DNA of 64,000 bases from Bin5 sp022827195 (GTDB lineage: Bacteria; Chloroflexota; Anaerolineae; Caldilineales; Caldilineaceae): contig OZ242331.1 in the NCBI GenBank assembly GCA_965208275.1, positions 4,960,001 to 5,024,000 on the forward strand, written 5' to 3'. The notes under the pieces are model-generated. The model made no database searches and was not told the DNA's origin. It saw nothing but the letters and a program-made list of their open reading frames with translations. The translations under genes were made by a program, and so were the position numbers. Position 1 is the first letter of the stretch, and each line of letters begins with the position of its first letter. Positions 34,584 to 43,381 of the stretch are shown here, piece by piece.

Positions 34584-36119
34584 CTACTCTTCTTCCAAAG
34601 CCTCGTTCAGATAGCCGACAACGTCGCGGAAGGAGATGATCCCGGTCGGCTGGCCGTTGTCGTCCACCAGCGGGAGGTGCCGGAAGCCGTGGATCGACAT
34701 CAGGTTGAGCGCATGCGCGATCGGCAGCTCCTCCTTCAGCGCCACCGGTTCCGGCGTCATGAAATCGGCGATCCTCCGCTGCGACAGGTCCTCGACGATG
34801 CCGGCGACCTTCATCAGCACATCCCATTCGGTGAAGATGCCCGCCAACCTGTTCTCGGCGTCGGTCACCAGCACGCAGCCAATGTTGTGCCGGTTCATCT
34901 GCCGGACGGTGCGCGCCAGCGAGCTGTGCAGACCCACCGTGATCGGCACGTTCGGCGCCAGCGCCGCCAGCGGGCTCGAAACCAGCAGGTCCTGGAACTC
35001 CGAGAGCAGCTCCTCCGGTTTGTCCATCTCGTCGATGTACTCTTCGTCCAACCCCGAGACCGGCATCTCGTCGAACGCCGCCGCGCTGGCGGTAATCTCC
35101 CTCTCCTCGACCGTCCACAGGTCGGCCGACAGATAGAGCTGGTCCAGGTCGCCGGCGCCCTTCTTCTCCTGCGCCGACTGCACCTGCGCCATCAGCTCGG
35201 AAGTGTAGTCCGGTTTGCGCACGTCGCGGATCACGCCCATCGCCGCCGGATAGTCTGGAAACTCCATGCTGCCCAGAATCGAAGCCAGCGGTCTCGATGT
35301 GGCATCGTGGACCAGGATCTCGTCCAGGTCGGCCTCGTCGAGCGCAACGACCTCCGGCGTGAACCCGTTGAGGCGGATGCCCCTGTCGCGGTCCTTGCCG
35401 AAGATCATGTGCTTGCCATGTTCGAGGTAGAGAATCGAGTCGTCGCGGTTCTTGCGGTCGCTCAGCTCGGTCCACTCGTTCGGGTTGAAGATCACGCAGT
35501 TCTGGTAGATTTCGACGAAGGCTGTCCCCTTGTGCTCGGACGCCCGCTTAAGCGTCTCGGCCAGGTGCTGGGGGTGTGAGTCGATCGAGCGCGCCACGTA
35601 GGTCGCCTCTGCCGCCAGCGCAACCGCAATCGGATTGAGCGGCTGCTCCATCGAGCCCATCGGCGAGGACTTCGTCACCGTGCCCGGGCGCGAGGTGGGC
35701 GAGTACTGGCCCTTCGTCAGCCCGTAGATGCGGTTGTTGAAAAGAATGATATTCAGATCGACGTTGCGCCGGATGGCGTGCAGTAGGTGGTTGCCGCCGA
35801 TCGAAAGACCGTCGCCGTCACCGGTGATCACCCAGATGCTCAGGTCCGGGTTGGCGACGGCAAGTCCGGTCGCCAGCGCCGGCGCCCGCCCGTGAATCGT
35901 GTGGATGCCGTAATTGTTCATGTAATAGGGGAAACGGCTCGAGCAGCCGATGCCGGAGATGAAAACGGTCTTCTCCCTGGGCACGCCCGTCTCCGGCAGC
36001 ACCCGCTGCATCTGGGCCAGGATCGAATAGTCGCCGCAGCCGGGGCACCAGCGCACCGTCTGGTCGGAGACGAAGTCCTTGCGGGTGAGGGTGATCTCTT
36101 CGGTCGCGCTCGCGCTCAT
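34584..36119 (-). CDS. korB: 2-oxoacid:ferredoxin oxidoreductase beta subunit (KorB) fused to two CBS domains
   Basis: A 511-residue fusion. Residues 1 to about 290 are KorB: WCPGCGDYSILAQM, GIGCSSRFPYYMNNYG with cluster-region cysteines, and the TPP/Mg motif GDGDGLSIGGNHLLHAIRRN. After a linker come two CBS domains (PITVGLHSSLARTVRQMNRH to GIFTEWDVLMK, and FMTPEPVALKEELPIAHALN to GIISFRDVVGYL). With KorA it makes or uses 2-oxoglutarate and reduced ferredoxin. The CBS pair suggests control by an adenine nucleotide. Standard KorB ends near 300-340 residues, so the fusion is unusual. Confidence 0.88.
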   Translation of the reverse strand: MSASATEEITLTRKDFVSDQTVRWCPGCGDYSILAQMQRVLPETGVPREKTVFISGIGCSSRFPYYMNNYGIHTIHGRAPALATGLAVANPDLSIWVITGDGDGLSIGGNHLLHAIRRNVDLNIILFNNRIYGLTKGQYSPTSRPGTVTKSSPMGSMEQPLNPIAVALAAEATYVARSIDSHPQHLAETLKRASEHKGTAFVEIYQNCVIFNPNEWTELSDRKNRDDSILYLEHGKHMIFGKDRDRGIRLNGFTPEVVALDEADLDEILVHDATSRPLASILGSMEFPDYPAAMGVIRDVRKPDYTSELMAQVQSAQEKKGAGDLDQLYLSADLWTVEEREITASAAAFDEMPVSGLDEEYIDEMDKPEELLSEFQDLLVSSPLAALAPNVPITVGLHSSLARTVRQMNRHNIGCVLVTDAENRLAGIFTEWDVLMKVAGIVEDLSQRRIADFMTPEPVALKEELPIAHALNLMSIHGFRHLPLVDDNGQPTGIISFRDVVGYLNEALEEE

Positions 36120-38000
36120 CTATCTTCTCCCCAAAACTGATTCGATCAGGTCTCGCACTTCCGCGATCTTGAGCGGCCGCGCCGAAAGGTTGGCATACGT
36201 CTCGACCTCCACACCGAACTTGCCCCGCAGAAGCAGCGCCAACTGCCCGCTGTTCATCTCCGGTACAAGGACGTGCCCTGCCCGCTTGAGCACCGCCTCC
36301 AGGTTGCGCGGGAACGGGTTCAGATAGCGCACGTGCGCGTGCGCGACCGATCTGCCGGCCCGCTGCGCGGCGGCCACCGCCGAACGCACGACACCGAAAG
36401 TGCCGCCCCAGCCCACGACCAGCAGCTCGGCATTTCCGGGCCCAAAGACCTCCTGTTCAGGGATCCGATCGGCCAGCCTCGCGACCTTCTCGGCCCGTTC
36501 GCGGTTCATCTGCTCGTTGTGCTCGGGATCGTAGGAGACGTTCCCCGTCACCGGCGCCTTGCTCAACCCGCCGAGCCGGTGTTCCAGGCCGGGCGTGCCC
36601 GGCAGCGCCCACGGCCGCGCGAGCGTCTCCGGGTCGCGCGCATAGGGCAGAAAAGGGCCGTGTCCATTCGTGTGGCCCTGGGGGTGCTGCACCTCGATGG
36701 CGGGTATCTCCGCGGCCTTGGGCGCCTTCCACGGCTCCGCGCTGTTGGCCAGAAAACCCTCTGAGAGCAGGAAGACCGGCGTCATCGCGCGCACAGCCAG
36801 CCGCGCCGCCTCGATCGCCATCTCAAAACATTCGGAGGGCGTGGCCGGCGCCACAATGGGGACGGGGCTCTCGCCGTTGCGCCCGAACATCGCCTGCAGC
36901 AGGTCCGCCTGCTCCGTCTTCGTCGGCAGGCCGGTGCTGGGCCCGCCCCGCTGCACGTTGACGACGATCATCGGCAGCTCCAGCATCATCGCCAGGTTGA
37001 TCGCCTCGCTCTTGAGCGCGATGCCGGGCCCGCTCGTGCCGGTGACCGCCAGCGCCCCGCCGAACGAGGCGCCGATGACCGCGCAGACCGCCGCGATCTC
37101 ATCCTCCGCCTGGAATGTGCGCACGTCGAAATGCCGCAGCGAGGCCAGCGTGTGCAGGATGTCGCTCGCCGGCGTGATCGGGTAGGAGCCGTAAAACAGG
37201 GGCTTGCCCATCTTCTGCGCCGCGGTGACCAGTCCCATCGAGAGCGCCTCGTTGCCGGTCACCTTGCGGTAGGTGCCCGGCGGCAGCGCGGCTGGGCGCA
37301 CCATGTATCGCTGCTGGAAGGTCTCGGTCGTCTCGCCCAAAAAGTAGCCGGTCTCCATCGCTTTCAGGTTCGCCTCCGCGATGACCGGCTTGCGCGCGAA
37401 CTTCTTGAAGAGCCACTCCTCGGTTGTCTCCATCGAACGGTCGAACATCCAGAAGACCAGGCCCAGGGCAAAAAAGTTTTGGCAGCGGTCCCGTTCCTTG
37501 TTGGTGAGCTCGGCAAACTCGGAGAGCGCCTCCCGGTTGAGCGACGTCATCGGTATCGCCAGGACCTGGTAGCCGTCGAGCGAGCCGTCCTCCAGCGGGT
37601 CGGCGCTGTAACCGGCTTTAGACAGGTTCTGCTTGGTGAAGGCGTCGGTGTTGACGATGATCGTGCCCGAGCGCTGCAGCTCCGGCAGGCTGGCCTTCAG
37701 CGCAGCCGGGTTCATCGCCACCAGGACCTGCGGCGCGTCGCCCGGCGTCAGCACATTCTGGCTCGAAAAGTGGACCTGGAAGCCGCTGACTCCCGCCAGC
37801 GTCCCGGCGGGCGCCCGGATCTCGGCCGGAAAGTCCGGCATCGTGCTGATGTCATTGCCGAAGACCGCCGACGTATTTGTAAACTGTGTGCCCGTCAACT
37901 GCATGCCGTCGCCGGAGTCCCCGGCAAAACGGATGGCGACCGACTCAAGCTCCTCGAAATCCTGTGAGTCTTCGGTCACGTAATCTGTCATGCGCATCAT
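36120..38000 (-). CDS. korA: 2-oxoacid:ferredoxin oxidoreductase alpha subunit with fused gamma domain (KorA)
   Basis: A 626-residue subunit. The N-terminal gamma domain (about 20-200) carries IRFAGDSGDGMQLTGTQFTN. The alpha domains begin near 235 with TGNEALSMGLVTAAQ, YGSYPITPASDILH and VTGTSGPGIALKSEAINLAM, the usual pyrimidine-binding and CoA-facing parts. It catalyses reversible oxidative decarboxylation of a 2-oxoacid, probably 2-oxoglutarate. korB begins directly after its stop, and its own start overlaps the CBS gene stop by 4 bases, so all three form one operon. Confidence 0.92.
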   Translation of the reverse strand: MMRMTDYVTEDSQDFEELESVAIRFAGDSGDGMQLTGTQFTNTSAVFGNDISTMPDFPAEIRAPAGTLAGVSGFQVHFSSQNVLTPGDAPQVLVAMNPAALKASLPELQRSGTIIVNTDAFTKQNLSKAGYSADPLEDGSLDGYQVLAIPMTSLNREALSEFAELTNKERDRCQNFFALGLVFWMFDRSMETTEEWLFKKFARKPVIAEANLKAMETGYFLGETTETFQQRYMVRPAALPPGTYRKVTGNEALSMGLVTAAQKMGKPLFYGSYPITPASDILHTLASLRHFDVRTFQAEDEIAAVCAVIGASFGGALAVTGTSGPGIALKSEAINLAMMLELPMIVVNVQRGGPSTGLPTKTEQADLLQAMFGRNGESPVPIVAPATPSECFEMAIEAARLAVRAMTPVFLLSEGFLANSAEPWKAPKAAEIPAIEVQHPQGHTNGHGPFLPYARDPETLARPWALPGTPGLEHRLGGLSKAPVTGNVSYDPEHNEQMNRERAEKVARLADRIPEQEVFGPGNAELLVVGWGGTFGVVRSAVAAAQRAGRSVAHAHVRYLNPFPRNLEAVLKRAGHVLVPEMNSGQLALLLRGKFGVEVETYANLSARPLKIAEVRDLIESVLGRR

Positions 38001-38491
38001 CCTCCCTCTGCTTTGCTGGGGAAGCGTTCGGGATCGATCGGCCGGTTCAGCACTTCGACCGGATAGCGGTCTGCCAGGTACTGGATGATCGCCTGGTGCG
38101 TCATGTTCCCCAACAGCCTGCCGTCCCGGTCGATGATCGGCAGATTGCGGAAATGGTTCTCGTCCATCAGGCGCAATGCGTCCGCCGCCGGCGTGTCCGG
38201 CCCGATCGTGATTGGATTCGGCGTCATCACCTCGTCGACCGGTCTGTCCAAAATCCCCTCGGCGTCGATCACCTTTCGCATCACGTCCCGCTCGGTAAAG
38301 ATGCCGACAAGCCGCGTCTCGCCTTCGTCGTCGGGCTGCCTGTCGCTGTCGAGCACCAGGCAGACGACCTTGCGGTCGGCGCGCATCTGCGCCAGCGTAT
38401 CGCGAATCGACGTGCCGGACGGCACGAGCGAGACGCCGCTCACGTCCAGATGGTTGACATGCTCGGTCTTGAGTTCCGTTTGCAAGTTCAT
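37997..38491 (-). CDS. CBS-domain regulatory protein
   Basis: A 164-residue protein of two CBS motifs (VSLVPSGTSIRDTLAQMRAD to LVGIFTERDVMRKVI, and VMTPNPITIGPDTPAADALR to LLGNMTHQAIIQYLADRYP). Such pairs form a Bateman module that binds adenosine ligands. As the first gene of the operon with korA and korB, where KorB also carries CBS domains, it probably senses energy state for the oxidoreductase. Confidence 0.85.
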   Translation of the reverse strand: MNLQTELKTEHVNHLDVSGVSLVPSGTSIRDTLAQMRADRKVVCLVLDSDRQPDDEGETRLVGIFTERDVMRKVIDAEGILDRPVDEVMTPNPITIGPDTPAADALRLMDENHFRNLPIIDRDGRLLGNMTHQAIIQYLADRYPVEVLNRPIDPERFPSKAEGG

Positions 38492-38608
38492 TGTGGCTTC
38501 GATTCCCCCCCTTCTGCCAATAGATCTTAGCAGAAACCGGGCCTGTTTTGCGTATTGCCTATCACATAGTTCCCGGCAGTTGTTCGAGCATGCTCCTTGT
38601 TACCCGGT

Positions 38609-40150
38609 TCACAGTGCGGGCGAGAAGCGTTGCGGCGGGCGGCGCGCCTGGGTGATCCGCTCAAAGGCGTAGGCGAGGCGAATCAGCACCGGCTCGCTCC
38701 ACGCCCGGCCCATGAAGGTGAGACCGATGGGCAGGTCGACCCCCGCGTCGCCTTCCTCCCCAACCGTCACAAAGCCGGCCGGCACCGTTACCAGCGGATA
38801 GCCTGCCACCGCGGCGCAGCGCGAGCTGCCGCCCTGAAAGGTTTCTCCGAATTGCGGGTCGATCAGCGGGGGCGGTCCTCCTGTCGGCGCGATCAGCGCG
38901 TCCAGGTTGTAGGCGTCCAATACGGCGTCGAGCCCTTCCGCGCCGGCCAGCCGCTGCCCTGTTGTCAGCGCTTCCAGGTACGCCTCCCCGTCGATAGGGC
39001 CGCTCTCCTGCGCACGCTCGAACTGCTCCTGGCCGAAGAGGGCCAGCTCCTGCTCGGCGTGGTCGAGATTGAACTGGATCAGATCGGCGAGCGTACGCGG
39101 CTGCGGCATATCCGCGTCCACGACAACCCGCGTTGCCAGGTAGGCGCCAATGTCATGCTTGAACTCGGTCATCATGACCAGCCTCTCGCTGGCGCGCATC
39201 CGATCATCTTCGATCGTGGGGATGTCGGCCGGGTCGATCACCTCTGCGCCCGCGTCGCGCATGGCGGCGATGGCCTCCGCGTAAATCCTGTCGGTCGCGG
39301 CGTCGAAGCCGCTCACCTCATTGCGCGCCGCGCCGATGCGCGCGCCGCGCAGGCCGTCCGCGTCCAGGAACCGGCGGTAGTCGGCGTGCACCGTCCGCTG
39401 CGGACTGCCGGTTGCCGTATCGCGTACGTCGGCCGCGGTCAGCGCACCCAGCACGGCCGCGGCGTCGGCAACGGTGCGCGCCATCGGCCCGACCGTGTCC
39501 TGCGTGTGCGAGATGGGGATGACGCCGGCGCGGCTGCTGAGGCCGACGGTCGGCTTGATGCCCGCGATGCCGCAGACCGTCGACGGATTGACGATCGAGC
39601 CGTCGGTCTCGGTGCCCAGCGCGACCGCGGCCAGGTTTGCGCTGACCGCCGCCCCGGAGCCGGAGCTGGAGCCGCCCGGGCTGCGCGCCAGGTCGTATGG
39701 GTTGCAGCACTGGCCGCCGCGCGCGCTCCAGCCGCTGTTCGAGCTGGTGGAGCGCCAGTTTGCCCATTCGCTCAGGTTGGCCTTGGCCAGAATGACTGCG
39801 CCGGCCTGCCGCAGAGACGCGGCCACGGTTGCGTCGCCGGCCGGGCGCGAGCCGAGCAGGGCCAGCGAGCCGGCCGTCGTCTGCATCCGGTCATCGGTGT
39901 CGATGTTGTCTTTGAGCAAGATGGGGATGCCGTGCAGCGGGCCGCGCACACGACCTGACGCCCGTTCACGGTCCATCTGTTCGGCGATCGCGAGCGCATC
40001 GGGGTTGGTCTCGATCACCGAGCGCAGGTCGCCGTCCAGCGCCGCGATCGCGGCCAGGTAGCCCTCGCAGATGACGGCCGACGTGCGCGCGCCCGCCGCC
40101 ATATCGTCCTGTAGCTGGACAACCGTCACTTCGCTGAGATCAGCTTTCAT
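38609..40150 (-). CDS. amidase-signature family hydrolase
   Basis: A 513-residue amidase-signature enzyme. The Ser-cisSer-Lys triad is visible: Lys in GIPILLKDNIDT near residue 82, the cis-Ser region GGSSSGSGAAVSANLAAVAL near 150-170, and nucleophile Ser in TETDGSIVNPS. It hydrolyses an amide of unknown substrate. There is no GatB/GatC nearby, so it is unlikely to be GatA. It lies 56 bases downstream of the thioredoxin-like gene on the same strand. Confidence 0.9.
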   Translation of the reverse strand: MKADLSEVTVVQLQDDMAAGARTSAVICEGYLAAIAALDGDLRSVIETNPDALAIAEQMDRERASGRVRGPLHGIPILLKDNIDTDDRMQTTAGSLALLGSRPAGDATVAASLRQAGAVILAKANLSEWANWRSTSSNSGWSARGGQCCNPYDLARSPGGSSSGSGAAVSANLAAVALGTETDGSIVNPSTVCGIAGIKPTVGLSSRAGVIPISHTQDTVGPMARTVADAAAVLGALTAADVRDTATGSPQRTVHADYRRFLDADGLRGARIGAARNEVSGFDAATDRIYAEAIAAMRDAGAEVIDPADIPTIEDDRMRASERLVMMTEFKHDIGAYLATRVVVDADMPQPRTLADLIQFNLDHAEQELALFGQEQFERAQESGPIDGEAYLEALTTGQRLAGAEGLDAVLDAYNLDALIAPTGGPPPLIDPQFGETFQGGSSRCAAVAGYPLVTVPAGFVTVGEEGDAGVDLPIGLTFMGRAWSEPVLIRLAYAFERITQARRPPQRFSPAL

Positions 40151-40206
40151 CTCACTCTCCGGCTTGAACCGGTGCGCGGCGCGCCTTCAATGTTATTTGC
40201 AATCTG

Positions 40207-40764
40207 CTATTCGCTGTCCAGCGCAATCAGCTGGTCCAGCGCCGCGCGCAGGTCCGCCTCGGGTTGCGCTCCGACATATTCCTGCACGACCTTTCCGTTG
40301 CCGTCGAGCAGGATCAGGTGTGGCTGGTAGCGGAAGCCGAACTGCTGCTCGAAGGGCGCCGAGCCCTGGTCGTCGATGTCCAGATAGATGAACTCAACCT
40401 GTCCCCAGTAGTCGATTTCGAGCCTGTGAACCACAGGCGCAAAGCGGAGGCAGATCGGTCACCAGAAGGCGAAAAACTCGATGACCTGCGGATGGCCCTG
40501 CCCGAGCACGACGGTCTGCGGGTCTGTGGCGATGATCTCTTCTCTGAACGCCGGCGGCGGCCCGATCGCGACTTCGGTTGGCTCAGGTTCCGGCGTCGCG
40601 GTCGGATCGACAGTGGCCGTCGGTTCCGCGGCCGGCTGCTCGGTCGCCTGCGCCGCCTGTTCGCCACCCGCGGGGCCGTTATCGCCCGCGATGGGGCCGC
40701 AGCCGGACAACGCCAGCGCCAGCACAACGACCAGAGGGGCCAGCTGTCTGCGAAGTTTCGTCAT
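40207..40764 (-). CDS. thioredoxin-like lipoprotein with in-frame TGA (probable selenocysteine, UxxC)
   Basis: Reading through one TGA (40459-40461, codon 102) gives a 185-residue protein. The signal peptide ends at lipobox LALSGC near residue 22, then a Pro/Thr/Glu-rich linker, then a thioredoxin fold: PQVIEFFAFW, the TGA, PICLRFAPVVHRLE, FIYLDID, and the cis-Pro region RYQPHLILLDGNGKVVQEYV. Cysteine homologues have Trp-Cys-x-x-Cys here, so the TGA replaces the first redox Cys (Trp-U-Pro-Ile-Cys). Both halves share one frame with no indel. A hairpin suited to selenocysteine insertion lies just downstream. AAGGAG is 13 bases before ATG. The alternative is a nonsense mutation or a sequencing error. 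Confidence 0.75.
40422..40438 (-). promoter_or_regulatory. candidate bacterial SECIS hairpin
   Basis: On the mRNA (minus strand) GCCUGUG pairs perfectly with CACAGGC around a GUU loop. The stem starts 20 bases after the UGA at 40459-40461, placing the loop 27-30 bases downstream. Known bacterial SECIS elements lie within the coding sequence at about this distance, with a G at the start of the apical loop. The element is inside the thioredoxin-domain frame and downstream of the UxxC codons. Confidence 0.65.
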
Positions 40765-41027
40765 AGTCAGATCATCTCTCCTTGGATCGCGGGCGTCTCA
40801 CCCACGGTCCGCTCTTCTAGAATCAGGCCGCAATACAGTTGATTCCGACGGTGGGGATGAGTACAATCAGTGGCACCGCGTTGTTTCTGGCTTCCGCTCA
40901 GCCCCGCACGCAAGAGAAACAACAGCGTCCCGGCGCCCGCTGTTTGCATTATGCCAAACTGTAGCCATGCTGCCAACGCGTCCGGCCGCCGAATCCGGCC
41001 GGCGCGTCACTGAAAGAGGAGAGCTCT

Positions 41028-41870
41028 ATGCTCGTTGACACCCACGTCCATGTATGGGAAATCGACCCGCCCAAATACCCGGTCGGCCCGACCGCGCCGA
41101 ACTGGAACAGCTACCCCGACGAGCCCGGCACGGCCGACGAGCTGCTGGCCGAAATGGACGAGCACGGCGTCGACTGGGCTGTGCTGGTGCAGTCCAGCGG
41201 GTCGACCTGGGACAACGGTTACATCGCCGACTCGGCGGCGCGCTTCCCCGACCGGTTCGTCGGGCACGGGCTGATCGACCCGCAGGACGCCGACAACGCC
41301 GCGCAGGTGCGCTATTGGGTCAAGGAGCGCGGCCTCGCGGGCTTCCGTTTCCACCCGATGTACTATCCCGAAGAGAAGATCCTGCTGACCGAGCAGAACG
41401 GCCCGCTCTGGGAGGAGATTGCAGCGCTGGAAGCGGTCATCCAGTTCCATCTGCGCGCCGAGGAGGCCGATCAGATCGCGGTCATCGCAAACCGCTACCC
41501 CCATCTGACCCTGATCCTCGACCACCTGGGCTATCCGCAGGTCGACCTCGACAAAGAGGCCTACCGGCCCATCGTCGACCTCGCCAGCTACGACAATGTC
41601 CACGTGAAGCTGTCTGATGTCGCCGGGCACTCGCGCACATCCTACCCGCACGCCGATGTTCACCCCTTCATCGCGCAGGTCCACTCGGCTTTCGGCGCCG
41701 CCCGCATGATCTGGGGCACGGGCTACCCCGGCCATCACCGCCTCAAGCACGACTGGCCGCCGCTTGCACAGGAGCTGCGCCTGATCAGAGAGGGTCTTCC
41801 GTTTCTGCGCGAGGAGGACAAGGAGAAAATTCTGGGAGGTACCGCCACCCGCATCTGGGGCCTAACGTAG
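41028..41870 (+). CDS. metal-dependent amidohydrolase (amidohydrolase_2, TIM barrel)
   Basis: A 280-residue amidohydrolase-superfamily enzyme of the lactonase/decarboxylase type. The N-terminal metal motif is VDTHVHVWE, with conserved residues in GFRFHPMYYP, LILDHLG, VHVKLSDVAGHS and the late IWGTGYPGH (where Asp is more usual). Relatives hydrolyse sugar lactones or decarboxylate aromatic acids. AAAGAGGAG precedes the ATG. A heptamer array follows its stop and separates it from the convergent amidase gene. Confidence 0.85.
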   Translation: MLVDTHVHVWEIDPPKYPVGPTAPNWNSYPDEPGTADELLAEMDEHGVDWAVLVQSSGSTWDNGYIADSAARFPDRFVGHGLIDPQDADNAAQVRYWVKERGLAGFRFHPMYYPEEKILLTEQNGPLWEEIAALEAVIQFHLRAEEADQIAVIANRYPHLTLILDHLGYPQVDLDKEAYRPIVDLASYDNVHVKLSDVAGHSRTSYPHADVHPFIAQVHSAFGAARMIWGTGYPGHHRLKHDWPPLAQELRLIREGLPFLREEDKEKILGGTATRIWGLT

Positions 41871-41881
41871 CCCCTCGCCGG

Positions 41882-41923
41882 CCACTATCCACTATCCACT
41901 AGCCGCTATCCACTGACCACCGC
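41882..41923. repeat. heptanucleotide tandem array 10
   Basis: Six 7-base units CCACTNN between two convergent genes. The minus-strand amidase ends within it at TAG (41906-41908), making its last residues Val-Val-Ser-Gly array-encoded. The plus-strand amidohydrolase ends 12 bases before the array. Confidence 0.88.
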
Positions 41924-43381
41924 CGGTCTTCGTTCCCCCACCCGCGTGACCTGTTCAAAAGCATGCGCAAGCTGCAGCACACCGAAATCGTCCCGGTGGC
42001 GGCCCACAATCTGCACGCCGACCGGCAGTCCCTCGGGCGTGAACCCGCATGGCACAGAAATGGCCGGATGACCGGTCACAGTAATGTAGTAGCAGGACTT
42101 CATCCAGTCGATATAGGTCTCCATCTCTACGACACCGTCGCCGCTCTCGATTGAAGTCGGATACGGCACGTCAACCGAAAACGGCGGGACCTGGTTGACC
42201 GGCAGCAACAGGAACTCGTAAGCGTCCATAAAGAGGCGCATCGCATGGTACAGCGCCGTGCGCTTCTCCTCGGCGCGTCCCAGGTCCACGCCGCTCAGGA
42301 GCGCCCCCTGTTCAATGTTCCACACCATCGTGTCCTTCATCTGATGGCGGTGCTCTGCCAGCAGCGGCCCGTGCGAAAGGTGAAAACTCCACGCGCGCAT
42401 CGTCTTGAAAATCTCGTCGGCGTCGCTGAACTCCGGAAAGGCCGGACCTTCGCTCCCCTGCCGCGCCGCGCCTGCACCGCTGAAATCAGCCACCTCGCAG
42501 CCAAGCTGCTGGAAGGCAGGCAGCTGCCCCTCGATCGCCGCGGTCACACGCGGGTCCACCGGAAACGCTCCCCCCAGATCTGCGCTGTACGCAATGCGCA
42601 CACCGTCGAAGTCGCGCGCTAGCGGGCGGGCGAACGTGCTGCCCGCCTCCGACAGCGCAATCGGGGAACGCGGGTCCGGTCCCGCGATCACACTCAGCAA
42701 GAACGCAACGTCCGCCACCGTGCGCCCCATCGGCCCCTGCACCGACAGCCCCGACCAGCCCGTCAAGCTCGGCCACACCGGGACCCTCCCCGGCGAAACA
42801 CGGAAGCCGACCACGTTGCAGAAGTTGGCCGGGTTGCGTAGCGAGCCGCCCATATCGCTGCCGTCCGCGATCGGGGTCATGCCGCAGGCGAGCGCAACGG
42901 CCTGCCCGCCGCTGGAGCCGCCGCACGTCGTTGTCGGATCGTACGGATTGCCCGTCGCCCCGAACACCGGGTTGAACGACTGCGAACCCGCCCCGAACTC
43001 CGGCACGTTGGTCTTGCCCATCGGGATGGCGCCGGCCTCATGCAGCCGCTCTATGATCAGCTGGCTCTGTTCCGGCACATTGTCGCGGTGGATGGGGGAG
43101 CCGTAGGTCGTGCGGATGCCGGCCGTGTCGGTCGTGTCCTTGTGCAGCATCGGCAGGCCGTGCAGCGGCCCGACCTCTTCGCCGCGGGCCAGCGCGTCGT
43201 CCGCAGCTTGCGCCCGTTCAAGCGCCTGCTCCGGCAAAAAAGTCACCACCGCGTTGACCGCCGGGTTGACGCGTTCGATCTGCGCGATGTGGGCCTGCGT
43301 CACCTCGAGGCTGGAAAACTCCCTGCGGCGGATGCCTGCGGCCAGCTCGGTTGCGTCGAGAAAGCAGAGTTCAGTCGTCAT
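41906..43381 (-). CDS. amidase-signature family hydrolase
   Basis: A 491-residue amidase-signature enzyme. Lys is in HGLPMLHKDTTDT, the cis-Ser region is TCGGSSGGQAVALACGMTPI, and the nucleophile Ser is in ADGSDMGGSLRNPA. It is distinct from the amidase at 38609. The start is ATG 43381, which overlaps the 3' end of the dioxygenase gene by 11 bases. The longer upstream frame is dioxygenase shadow. The substrate is unknown. The stop is inside heptamer array 10. Confidence 0.9.
   Translation of the reverse strand: MTTELCFLDATELAAGIRRREFSSLEVTQAHIAQIERVNPAVNAVVTFLPEQALERAQAADDALARGEEVGPLHGLPMLHKDTTDTAGIRTTYGSPIHRDNVPEQSQLIIERLHEAGAIPMGKTNVPEFGAGSQSFNPVFGATGNPYDPTTTCGGSSGGQAVALACGMTPIADGSDMGGSLRNPANFCNVVGFRVSPGRVPVWPSLTGWSGLSVQGPMGRTVADVAFLLSVIAGPDPRSPIALSEAGSTFARPLARDFDGVRIAYSADLGGAFPVDPRVTAAIEGQLPAFQQLGCEVADFSGAGAARQGSEGPAFPEFSDADEIFKTMRAWSFHLSHGPLLAEHRHQMKDTMVWNIEQGALLSGVDLGRAEEKRTALYHAMRLFMDAYEFLLLPVNQVPPFSVDVPYPTSIESGDGVVEMETYIDWMKSCYYITVTGHPAISVPCGFTPEGLPVGVQIVGRHRDDFGVLQLAHAFEQVTRVGERRPAVVSG

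Noticed and set aside
38609..40150. Amidase as GatA of the Glu-tRNA amidotransferase
   Set aside because: There is no gatB or gatC nearby, and the sequence reads as a general amidase-signature enzyme.
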